Part shown: one piece after another, positions 10,686 to 19,300 of the stretch | Position numbering within the stretch: the stretch's first letter is position 1 | Layout: each line of letters begins with the position of its first letter | Source: Candidatus Brevefilum sp. | GTDB taxonomy: Bacteria > Chloroflexota > Anaerolineae > Anaerolineales > Anaerolineaceae | Reading direction: 5' to 3' | DNA length: 64,000 nucleotides | Assembly (NCBI GenBank): GCA_029210815.1 | Contig: JARGGB010000005.1 | Coordinates: 1 to 64,000, forward strand | Program-made: the position numbers and the translations under genes | Notes under the pieces: generated by a model | What the model was told of the DNA's origin: nothing | Seen by the model: only the letters and a program-made list of their open reading frames with translations | Database searches by the model: none

Positions 10686-11780
10686 ATGATCTGTTCACAA
10701 CTCAATGAATTAGCCTATCTTGATTTCGGACAGCAAATGTTCAACAACGTGGGTCAGCAGCACATTCCGCTGATTGTCTCTGCAGAGGTGACCATGCGCT
10801 GTAATTTACGCTGCAAGCATTGCTATATCCCCATGGCAATGCGTAAAGGTCCAGATTATCAGGAATTGTCCCTGAAAGAGTATGAGAAGTACTTTGCGGA
10901 ATTTGCCGATGCCGGGACTTTGTGGCTGCTGCTGACCGGAGGTGAGCCATTTTTACGTCCGGATTTTCTGGAGATTTATGATGCAGCTAAACGACAAGGC
11001 TTTATCATTACGATTTTTACCAATGGCACCCTGATACAGGAGCATCATCTAAAGCACCTGGCTGAATACCGACCATTTAATGTTGAAATTACCCTGTATG
11101 GCGCCACACAACAGACCTACGAGGGTGTCACAGGTGTTCCTGGTTCTTACCAGCGATGCATGCAGGCAATTGAAGGCATTCTGGCACATAACTTGCCCCT
11201 TAAATTAAAAAGTACCCTCTCAACCCTTAACGTCCATGAACTCAACCAGATGGAGAAGTTGGCTGAAAGTTTCGGTTTACAATTTTATTTTGACCCTGTT
11301 ATCTCCTCTCGGATTGATGGTGATCATACCCCCCTGCAATACAGGCTGACAGCAGATAGGATTGCAGCGATTGAAGCCAGGGATGAAAATCGAGCAAGAG
11401 AATGGCATCACCTTTATAATTTAGATTTTGATTTGGAAGATCGAGCAGGCAAGATGTATATATGTGGTGCTGGCCGAACTGGGCTTCATATGGATTCAAC
11501 CGGGAAACTGTCCCTTTGTATGTCATCCCGGGCGCCGCAGTATGACCTGCGCCGGGGTAGTTTTCAGCAAGCCTGGGATGTTTTTTTTCCTGAATTAATT
11601 GAGAGACAATATTCCAGGAAAATTCTTTGTCATGATTGTGCTTTACGTGGTGTTTGTGGTGCGTGCCCTGCTTCTGCTTATATTGAAGTCGGTGATTTTG
11701 AAGGTGTGGATCCCTTTGCCTGTGAATTAACCCACGAAAGAGCAAAGATCTTCCTTGCAAAAACCACGAAAGTGGAGTAA
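10686..11780 (+). CDS. Radical SAM/SPASM peptide-modifying enzyme
   Basis: Cluster motif MRCNLRCKHCYIP (CxxxCxxC); LLTGGEPFLRPDF; C-terminal Cys-rich SPASM (CGAG...LCMSS...CHDCALRGVCGACPASAYIEVGD...FACE). Confidence 0.92.
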   Translation: MICSQLNELAYLDFGQQMFNNVGQQHIPLIVSAEVTMRCNLRCKHCYIPMAMRKGPDYQELSLKEYEKYFAEFADAGTLWLLLTGGEPFLRPDFLEIYDAAKRQGFIITIFTNGTLIQEHHLKHLAEYRPFNVEITLYGATQQTYEGVTGVPGSYQRCMQAIEGILAHNLPLKLKSTLSTLNVHELNQMEKLAESFGLQFYFDPVISSRIDGDHTPLQYRLTADRIAAIEARDENRAREWHHLYNLDFDLEDRAGKMYICGAGRTGLHMDSTGKLSLCMSSRAPQYDLRRGSFQQAWDVFFPELIERQYSRKILCHDCALRGVCGACPASAYIEVGDFEGVDPFACELTHERAKIFLAKTTKVE

Positions 11781-11823
11781 TTTTATATGAAATGTATATT
11801 TTTAAAAAAATTTGGAGCATATT

Positions 11824-12024
11824 ATGGTTCAGGTAAACAACAAAAAAGCAAAACCTAATACGGATGAAAGAAAATCTTACGTCAAACCAGAGCTGGTACA
11901 GGTCCATCTTGTGGCTGAACAAGCTGTTCTGGCATTGTGTAAAACAGGCGGAGGCTTATCATCTAAAAATGATTGTATTGCTGCTGGTGGCTATTTGACC
12001 TGTGCATCAAGCGGGACAAGTTAA
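11824..12024 (+). CDS. Putative RiPP precursor peptide (66 aa, three Cys in core)
   Basis: ATG 11824 with GGAG 11814-11817 (ORF-track start 11812 is TTG within the SD region). MVQVNNKKAKPNTDERKSYVKPELVQVHLVAEQAVLALCKTGGGLSSKNDCIAAGGYLTCASSGTS; sits between rSAM and kinase genes. Confidence 0.75.
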   Translation: MVQVNNKKAKPNTDERKSYVKPELVQVHLVAEQAVLALCKTGGGLSSKNDCIAAGGYLTCASSGTS

Positions 12025-12050
12025 GATGGTATGGTGATTAATAACTAATT

Positions 12051-12914
12051 ATGCCTGAATCGGTTGTTATCAGTATTGGCGATATTCCTATTCAGTTGGA
12101 TCCAGATATTATTAGTGGAGATTTCCAATTTGAAAAGAAAATGGAAGATTTTATCAGTGATTTAACACCCAAAATTTATCTTAATGTCTTTTGCGGATCC
12201 TTCCCAGAAAATATACATCAAGAGATTATATTTGAAACAAACATTTCCTGGCGTTTTGGGAGATTAGGTCATAAATGGGTGATCAGTTATCCTGAGGTGT
12301 CTGCACATCAGTTAGGTATTTTTAATCGTGATTTTTCTAATGGTAATATTTATGTGTCAAACGAAAACGGTGATGAAAATCACTTTATATTTCCATTATC
12401 CTATCCAATGGGAGAGCTGTTAATGATCAACCTCTTAGGCCTTGATAGGGGAATAATGCTCCATGCATCTGGTGTTATCTATAAGGGTGAAGGGTATCTC
12501 TTTCCCGGTCAGGGTGGTGCAGGCAAGTCAACAATAGCAAGATTGTGGAATCAATTACCAGGTGTAGAAGCAATCAATGACGATAAAGTCATCCTTCGAA
12601 AAATGGGTGATACATATTTTATTTATGGCACACCCTGGCATGGTGAAGGGGGACTGGCATTGCCCCAATCTGCCCCCTTAAAACAAATTTTTTTGATTGA
12701 AAAATCGGAACACAATTACATTTCAGCCCTCTCACAGACACAGTCAATCATCCGAATCATGAATGGGGCATTTTTACCACTCTGGGACCAACAAAAAATG
12801 GATTTTACACTTGGTTTTTTGAGCGATCTCACAAAGGACATCTCCGTTCAGGAATTGGGCTTTGTTCCTGATAAAAGTATCATCGATTTTATTCTTAACT
12901 TACCGATAAATTAA
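12051..12914 (+). CDS. HprK-like (HPr kinase-related) P-loop kinase
   Basis: 287 aa with LHASGVIYKGEGYLFPGQGGAGKSTIARLW (Walker A) and AINDDKVILRK; resembles HprK-related kinases of RiPP clusters. Confidence 0.8.
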   Translation: MPESVVISIGDIPIQLDPDIISGDFQFEKKMEDFISDLTPKIYLNVFCGSFPENIHQEIIFETNISWRFGRLGHKWVISYPEVSAHQLGIFNRDFSNGNIYVSNENGDENHFIFPLSYPMGELLMINLLGLDRGIMLHASGVIYKGEGYLFPGQGGAGKSTIARLWNQLPGVEAINDDKVILRKMGDTYFIYGTPWHGEGGLALPQSAPLKQIFLIEKSEHNYISALSQTQSIIRIMNGAFLPLWDQQKMDFTLGFLSDLTKDISVQELGFVPDKSIIDFILNLPIN

Positions 12915-12932
12915 TAGAGAAAGGCTTTACCA

Positions 12933-15900
12933 ATGGATAAACACAAGGACAGGAAGCCAATCAGGGGAAAATTGATCATAATTCTCATGATTGGGATGAT
13001 CATTGGGTCATTCTACAGGACAACCAGTTCCGCAGAACCACTGCAGATGTCAATTGAAGGTCCAAACGATTTATACCCCTATCTAACGATGGTCAGCAGC
13101 ACCGCTGAAAGTATTGTGTTGGAATTTACGCCACCACGACCTGAATTTATACAAATGAATACGGATTCAGGCGGTTGTCAGAGCCCATCCATATTGGGCT
13201 TATCCAATAGTGCAGGCAAAGGTCAACCCGAGCTCCCCAGCCAAGGTGTGCTGATCGGTATGCCTGTACAGGCGCAGCAGCCCAATCTGGAGGTTATCTC
13301 AGCTAACACCATAACCCTGGATGAGACCTATCAGCTTTGTGCTGGTCAGGACCTTGAGGTCAACTCGATTGAAAGGGATATCTTCAGCCTTCCTGAGCTG
13401 CGCACGGCACAAATTTCACCGGTCAATCAATTTCTGCCGGTTGATCCCGCCGTCCTGGTTTCCCAGGGGATGATCAGAAATCAAGCTTATATTTCCCTTC
13501 AATTTAACCCCATCCAATACAATTCGTATTCAGGGGTAGTTCAATACACCAGTAACATCCGGGTTGAAATCAACTTCAATGCGCCGCAGACATCTCTTGA
13601 TGTTAACAGCCAATTTATAGAAGATCCCTATTTTGAAGACAACTATCAGCGGTTGCTGATCAATTATGAACAAGCGAAAGCATGGCGAAAGGAACCCACC
13701 AGCACTGCCTTGCGGACAGACCCTGAAAGCACTTTGGTAGAACCAGAGTCATTTTATATGGAGTCTCCTCTATATAAAATCACCGTAACCGAAACGGGAA
13801 TTTATCAACTCAACTATACGGACCTGGCTGGTGCAGGACTTCCCGTAGATACGCTGGACCCCCATACTTTAAAATTATTCTACCAGGATCAGGAGATACC
13901 AATTCGAGTCATCGGTGAAGCAGATGGTTCCTTCGACGATGGGGACACCATTTTATTTTTTGGTGAACAAATTAATTCCTTGTATACCGAAGAAAATGTG
14001 TATTGGTTAGGTTATGACGGTGAGGACGGATTACGAATGGAAGGTTTGGATGGTTCTCCTTCAGATTCCACAATTCCAGAAGAATTTCTAAAGAATCTGA
14101 GAATTGAAAAGGATAACGAATATTTTTGGGAAGCGCCAAGTGGGACTTATGATGATAATTGGTATACAACTGTTATCTATGGAAACGGCAGTGTTGATAT
14201 TCCATTCAATCTACCTGCATTAAGTCCCATAGGACATGAAATCCAATTGCGTGGTCTTGTGAGACCTTATGACTATAACAACGGTCTTCCCCACCTCCGT
14301 CTTTATATAAATGGGGCAGTGTTTTTTGATGATGTGGTGAGTGATAATGAAGCATTCAATATCGATACAACATTAGGACAATCGGATTTGTTAGAGGGTG
14401 TTAATACACTCACCATTGAAACGGTCGCTTCACCAGATATTCTAATTAATTGGTTTGAACTGGATTATTTTGGAGCTTATCATGCGGTGAATGATCTGCT
14501 TTATTTTGATGGAGAAGGACCTGGATCATTAACATTCCATTTAAATGACTTCAGCACAGATCAAGTTGAGATTCTCGACATCACCGATCCCTTCTATGTA
14601 AAGAATATCGAAAATGCATCCATCGTTTCAACAGTTGGTGGCTTTCAGGTAAAATTTGACGCCGCCATCTCAGAAGAGCACCATTACCTGGCATTATCAT
14701 CGACGAATTTCCTTTCACCGGCGAGTATCAATTTAGACACAGACTCAAATTGGAAATCCCCTACCAATGGCGCTGACTATATCATCGTCAGCCATGCGGA
14801 CTTCTTAGATGCCATGCAGCCCCTCGTTGATTTTCGTGAAAACCAGGGATATCGGGTTGTCCTGGTGGATGTTCAGGATGTGTATGATGAGTTTAATGGG
14901 GGTGTTTTCGACCCGAATGCGATCCAAACTTTCTTGCAGTATGCCTATGAAAATTGGACAACACCGGCACCGAGTTTTGTTTTGCTGGTTGGGGATGGGC
15001 ATTGGGACTATAAAAATGCTTATGGGACTGGAGAATTAAATTACATCCCCCCTATCCTGGCTGATGTGGACCCGTGGATGAGTGAAACAGCGACTGATAA
15101 TGCTTTTGTTAGTGTTTCCGGTGACGATAACCTGCCGGATTTGCACTTGGGCCGCTTCCCAGTTTCAACGGTCGCTGAAGCACAGGCGATGGTGGCTAAC
15201 GTCCTTTCTTATGAGCAGACGCCCCCCGCCAGTGATTGGAACACCAAATTAACCTTTCTCGCCGATAATGCCGACAGCGGTGGGGATTACGCCGCTGAAT
15301 CGGATGATGCCATAACGGTGCTTCCTGTTGATTACACCGCTGATAAGATTTATTACGGTGTGAATTATACAGATGCAGGGCTGGCAAAAAGCGATTTCAT
15401 TGCAAACATCAATGAGGGTCGCCTTATCATTCATTATGCCGGACATGCTGGCTTTACTCAGTGGGCAAGCGAGAAACTATTTAGTGTGTCAAACCTCTCC
15501 TCCTTAACAAATGCCGGAAAATTACCTTTGGTGTTACCCATGACGTGCATTGATGGATATTATGTTTATCCTGGTATTCCCTCACTTGGTGAAAGCATTG
15601 TCAGGATGAATGATACCGGGGCTATCGCCAGTTTCTCGCCCACAGGCTATGGGTTGACCTCGGGGCACAGCGTGATGGCAGAAAGTATATTGGATCACTT
15701 GTTCAACAAGTACTACACTCAGTTAGGGTATCTGACCACACAGGCCAAGTATGACCTGTTTGCAGCCTCGCCCAGTCAACCTTACTTACTTGATACTTAC
15801 ATGTTATTCGGTGACCCGGCGCTGCGCCTGCAGACTGTCCCGGTGGATCTTGATGATCCCAGCGACCTGGCTGCAGCTGCGGTGTCAAATAATCAAATTG

Positions 15901-16739
15901 ATCTTTCATGGACGGATAATTCAGACCCAGAGAGCGCCTTTTTAATTGAGCGCTCACCATCGGGCTTGGATGGCACCTGGATGCAAATTGCCAGTTTGGA
16001 AGAAAACGCCACAACCTACAGCGATACCGGCTTATCAAAAGACACAACCTATTTCTACCGTGTCAGGGCTTATCGTTTTGCAGATGATCAATATTCCGAT
16101 TACACCAATACAGCCTCTGCGACGACGCTTAATTTGCCTGAAACGCCCACAGACCTGGCTGCGCTGTCAGTTTCGACACAACAGATTAACCTGAGTTGGA
16201 CAGACAATGCGGATGATGAAACAGCCTATTTCATCGAGCGCTCTCCTGATGGCGTGGGTGATTGGACATTGATTGCTGAAATCTCAGCAGACGCAACAGC
16301 GTACAGTGATACAGGGCTGACCCCTGGAACAACTTATTATTATCGTGTAAGGGCATACCGGGCTGACGATGGGTTATACTCCCCGTATTCGAACATCGCT
16401 TTTGCACAAACACATGATTTGCCAGCAGCACCCACGGATCTTACTGCGGAGGCGAAGTCAATCGAACAAATCGATCTGAGTTGGACCGACAACGCAGATG
16501 ATGAAACCGCCTATACCATCGAGCGCTCTCCTGATGGGGTGGTTGATTGGACATTGATTGCTGAAATCTCAGCAGACGCAACAGCGTACAGTGATACAGG
16601 GCTGACCCCTGGAACAACTTATTATTATCGTGTAAGGGCATACCGGGCAATTGATCAGCAGTATTCACCCTATTCAAATGTGGCAAGTGCGGTTACCGAT
16701 AAATTGATCAATCTGTTCCTACCCATTATTTTTCACTAG
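12933..16739 (+). CDS. Gingipain-type (peptidase C25) secreted cysteine protease with C-terminal FN3 repeats
   Basis: N-terminal TM/signal segment; LIIHYAGHAG (catalytic His) and LPLVLPMTCIDG (catalytic Cys); TFLQYAYENWTTPAPSFVLLVGDGHWDYKN; three FN3-like repeats; ends LFLPIIFH. Confidence 0.88.
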   Translation: MDKHKDRKPIRGKLIIILMIGMIIGSFYRTTSSAEPLQMSIEGPNDLYPYLTMVSSTAESIVLEFTPPRPEFIQMNTDSGGCQSPSILGLSNSAGKGQPELPSQGVLIGMPVQAQQPNLEVISANTITLDETYQLCAGQDLEVNSIERDIFSLPELRTAQISPVNQFLPVDPAVLVSQGMIRNQAYISLQFNPIQYNSYSGVVQYTSNIRVEINFNAPQTSLDVNSQFIEDPYFEDNYQRLLINYEQAKAWRKEPTSTALRTDPESTLVEPESFYMESPLYKITVTETGIYQLNYTDLAGAGLPVDTLDPHTLKLFYQDQEIPIRVIGEADGSFDDGDTILFFGEQINSLYTEENVYWLGYDGEDGLRMEGLDGSPSDSTIPEEFLKNLRIEKDNEYFWEAPSGTYDDNWYTTVIYGNGSVDIPFNLPALSPIGHEIQLRGLVRPYDYNNGLPHLRLYINGAVFFDDVVSDNEAFNIDTTLGQSDLLEGVNTLTIETVASPDILINWFELDYFGAYHAVNDLLYFDGEGPGSLTFHLNDFSTDQVEILDITDPFYVKNIENASIVSTVGGFQVKFDAAISEEHHYLALSSTNFLSPASINLDTDSNWKSPTNGADYIIVSHADFLDAMQPLVDFRENQGYRVVLVDVQDVYDEFNGGVFDPNAIQTFLQYAYENWTTPAPSFVLLVGDGHWDYKNAYGTGELNYIPPILADVDPWMSETATDNAFVSVSGDDNLPDLHLGRFPVSTVAEAQAMVANVLSYEQTPPASDWNTKLTFLADNADSGGDYAAESDDAITVLPVDYTADKIYYGVNYTDAGLAKSDFIANINEGRLIIHYAGHAGFTQWASEKLFSVSNLSSLTNAGKLPLVLPMTCIDGYYVYPGIPSLGESIVRMNDTGAIASFSPTGYGLTSGHSVMAESILDHLFNKYYTQLGYLTTQAKYDLFAASPSQPYLLDTYMLFGDPALRLQTVPVDLDDPSDLAAAAVSNNQIDLSWTDNSDPESAFLIERSPSGLDGTWMQIASLEENATTYSDTGLSKDTTYFYRVRAYRFADDQYSDYTNTASATTLNLPETPTDLAALSVSTQQINLSWTDNADDETAYFIERSPDGVGDWTLIAEISADATAYSDTGLTPGTTYYYRVRAYRADDGLYSPYSNIAFAQTHDLPAAPTDLTAEAKSIEQIDLSWTDNADDETAYTIERSPDGVVDWTLIAEISADATAYSDTGLTPGTTYYYRVRAYRAIDQQYSPYSNVASAVTDKLINLFLPIIFH
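15850..16700 (+). repeat. Three tandem FN3-like repeats at the C-terminus of the C25 protease
   Basis: Repeated 'PTDLxAxxxSxxQIxLSWTDNxxDExAYxIERSPxGxxDWTLIAEISADATAYSDTGLTPGTTYYYRVRAYRAxDxxYSPYSN'. Confidence 0.85.
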
Positions 16740-16776
16740 TAATCCTTAGCTCTTCAGGTTATGAAGGGATCAACTA

Positions 16777-16806
16777 TTGAGGGTTGTGCTGACGCTCAAC
16801 CCTCAA
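16777..16806 (+). terminator. Hairpin downstream of the C25 protease gene
   Basis: Perfect inverted repeat TTGAGGGTTG (16777-16786)/CAACCCTCAA (16797-16806), no strong T tract. Confidence 0.5.
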
Positions 16807-17303
16807 ATGATCTTAAATCCCCTTATCAATCTGTTTTGGGATTCTGAGGTGCAAATTATTTAGAAAAAATACTCAAAATAAGATTATCATCGGCAAGAAT
16901 AACTGCTAGAAAGTGTCCAATTCATCCTAGCGTAAATGTCCATCTAAATCTGACCCATCAGGAGATGTTTCTGAGCTTGGTGAATCGAATCAGCGTCGTC
17001 CTATTAATAACAACCTTTGTATGATCTGTATCCATTCTGTTTCTGATTTTCTTCTCTCAATTGAGTTGATTGGAACCCTTTCTATCAGTGATTGGATTAT
17101 CATCAATTAATCTTTGCTCAAAAAAATGCAGATTTACAATTCTGGTATGAAAATTGTAGTCATGATCTCATTTGGCGAATAGATGTTAATGTAGTAAATT
17201 TAAGGTTTATAATGATGATTGTCTTTGTTTGGATTGCATCGACATTTTTGAAAGGTCTCAAGAGACATGAAGTTGCGAAATTATACTGTTTGGAGATGAA
17301 CAG

Positions 17304-19160
17304 ATGGAGATTAAACAATATCTAAATATTTTTAAACGCTGGGTCTGGTTTCTCATCTTAGGGTTGATTGTTGGTTCGGGACTTGGTTATTTTCTAAGTC
17401 TACGCCAAGCACCCGTTTACCAGGCTGAATCTCGATTTATCATCCTGACTGCAGCGCCAACCAGCGAATTCCAGATGTATTTTAATTACATAGATAGTGC
17501 CCAGCTTATTTTAACATATATGGAACTTCTATCTGCGGATTCGACCATTGAACAGGCTTCTCAGGAATTGGGTTTTAGAATATCGGCAGGTCAGGCAAAA
17601 GCTGAACGTGTAGGTGAGACCCAGTTTATCCGCTTGGTTGTCAAAAATAATGATCCGGAAAAGGCTGCTGCGATTGCAAATGGATTAGTTAAAATACTGA
17701 TTGAACAAAACGAAGAGCTGCAGTCCATCCGGTATGTCACGACGGAACAGAATTTACAAAATCGCATCAGTCAAGCAGAACAACAAATCGCAAGTATTCA
17801 ACAACAGATCAATGATATGTCTACAGCTTACGTTCAGGAAAACCTGAGTGAGGTCACAGCGCAAATTGATACGCTACAAAATGAGATCAATATTCTGGAA
17901 AATAACATTGACGAATTCAACCCTTATGCCATGACGGATGAAGAAGAAGCGCAAATGGTTGAATACCAGGACCAGTTAGACCAGCTTAAACCTGTTTTGG
18001 AACTTTACCGGGAAATTTACACGAACCTGGTTGTGTTGGGTCGGGGTGTTGAAGGTGGAATGAGCGAAACAACCCAATTAAGCCAGCTTCAATTCACACT
18101 TGATCTTTTTCAACAAATTTATATCAGCAGCATGGCCAGCCTGGAAAGCTTACAACTTTCACGGGCCCAGAGCATACCCAACGTGGTTCAAACAGAACCA
18201 GCAAAAGTGCCCTCCCAACCAATTTCTCCTAAACCAATGCATACTGCAGCTTTGGCTGGGGTTGTCGGATTGTTGATAACCGGTGGGCTGGCTTTTTTGA
18301 TTGAGTATCTCGATGACACGGTTAAAACCCCTGATGAGGTAAAACAGCTTACAGGCTTACCGGTGATCGGCTATGTCTCTGAACTGCAATCTCGATCTAA
18401 AAAGAAAGATCAGAATGGAAAATATTTATTTGTCTCAGAACAACCACGATCAGCAGTAACCGAAGCTTTGCGTTCTTTGCGTACAAATTTAGAATATTCC
18501 GCTGTAGATCATCCAGCAAAAACCATTGCTATCACGAGTGTAAATCCTGAAGAAGGGAAGTCAACCATCGCTTCAAATTTGGCGCTCACCATTGCTCAAA
18601 GTGGTAAGAAAACGCTTTTGCTGGACGCTGATATGCGCCGTCCCAATGTTCACAGTTTTTTTGGAATCTATAACCGGGTTGGATTAAGTGATTTGTTGCG
18701 GAACAATCTCCAATTTGATCAGATAGTGAAGCCACATGGGTCATCCCCTAATCTTCATATTATCACAAGCGGAAGTTTACCGCCTAATCCTGCAGAATTG
18801 CTGGGAAGTAAAAAAATGAAAACATTATTGGAAACTTTTAAGCAGGATTTTGATATGATTATTATGGATACTTCACCCATGGTTGTAGCTGATCCTCAGA
18901 TCCTCGCAACAAGATGCGATGGTGTTATCTTTATTGTTCAGCCTGGAATGACGCGCAGCAATCACCTTTCATCCAGTATTCAACAACTGGAACATATTAA
19001 CGCAAGAATTCTTGGAATTGTGTTTAACCGAATACCCCGCCGACGCAATGCCTACTACAACGGCTATTACTATTCATATCATTATTCAAAAGATAAAAAT
19101 GAGTATTTTGGGCAAGATAATGCTGGAAATGAAAATATGAGTCTTAAGAATGGGACTTAA
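17304..19160 (+). CDS. Polysaccharide co-polymerase/bacterial tyrosine kinase (Wzz-type + CpsD-type)
   Basis: N-terminal Wzz domain with coiled-coil; C-terminal SVNPEEGKSTIASNLALTIAQSGKKTLLLDADMRRP (Walker A and A'); Tyr-rich tail NAYYNGYYYSYHYSKDKNEYFG. Confidence 0.92.
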   Translation: MEIKQYLNIFKRWVWFLILGLIVGSGLGYFLSLRQAPVYQAESRFIILTAAPTSEFQMYFNYIDSAQLILTYMELLSADSTIEQASQELGFRISAGQAKAERVGETQFIRLVVKNNDPEKAAAIANGLVKILIEQNEELQSIRYVTTEQNLQNRISQAEQQIASIQQQINDMSTAYVQENLSEVTAQIDTLQNEINILENNIDEFNPYAMTDEEEAQMVEYQDQLDQLKPVLELYREIYTNLVVLGRGVEGGMSETTQLSQLQFTLDLFQQIYISSMASLESLQLSRAQSIPNVVQTEPAKVPSQPISPKPMHTAALAGVVGLLITGGLAFLIEYLDDTVKTPDEVKQLTGLPVIGYVSELQSRSKKKDQNGKYLFVSEQPRSAVTEALRSLRTNLEYSAVDHPAKTIAITSVNPEEGKSTIASNLALTIAQSGKKTLLLDADMRRPNVHSFFGIYNRVGLSDLLRNNLQFDQIVKPHGSSPNLHIITSGSLPPNPAELLGSKKMKTLLETFKQDFDMIIMDTSPMVVADPQILATRCDGVIFIVQPGMTRSNHLSSSIQQLEHINARILGIVFNRIPRRRNAYYNGYYYSYHYSKDKNEYFGQDNAGNENMSLKNGT

Positions 19161-19300
19161 GAATAAATAAAAAATTCTGTTAATAATCTCATGCAAGTCA
19201 ACTTATTAGTACCTCCTTCTGGACCGGGTGTCCAATAGAAAAATACTGTTAATCATTGGTTTATTCGTCTGACAATAGCAGATGTATTGGAGACAAAATT

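Noticed and set aside
11299-11922. 207-aa ORF on the minus strand across the rSAM/precursor region
   Set aside because: Antisense to a well-supported radical SAM gene; low-complexity, His/Gln-rich translation with no recognisable motif.
10377-12914. Lasso peptide biosynthetic cluster
   Set aside because: YxxPxL leader and HprK-like kinase fit, but no Asn-synthetase-like cyclase or transglutaminase-like leader protease is present; a radical SAM/SPASM enzyme is there instead.
17092-17325. 77-aa plus-strand ORF upstream of the Wzz/kinase gene
   Set aside because: Overlaps the kinase start out of frame; composition and lack of motif suggest non-coding leader DNA.
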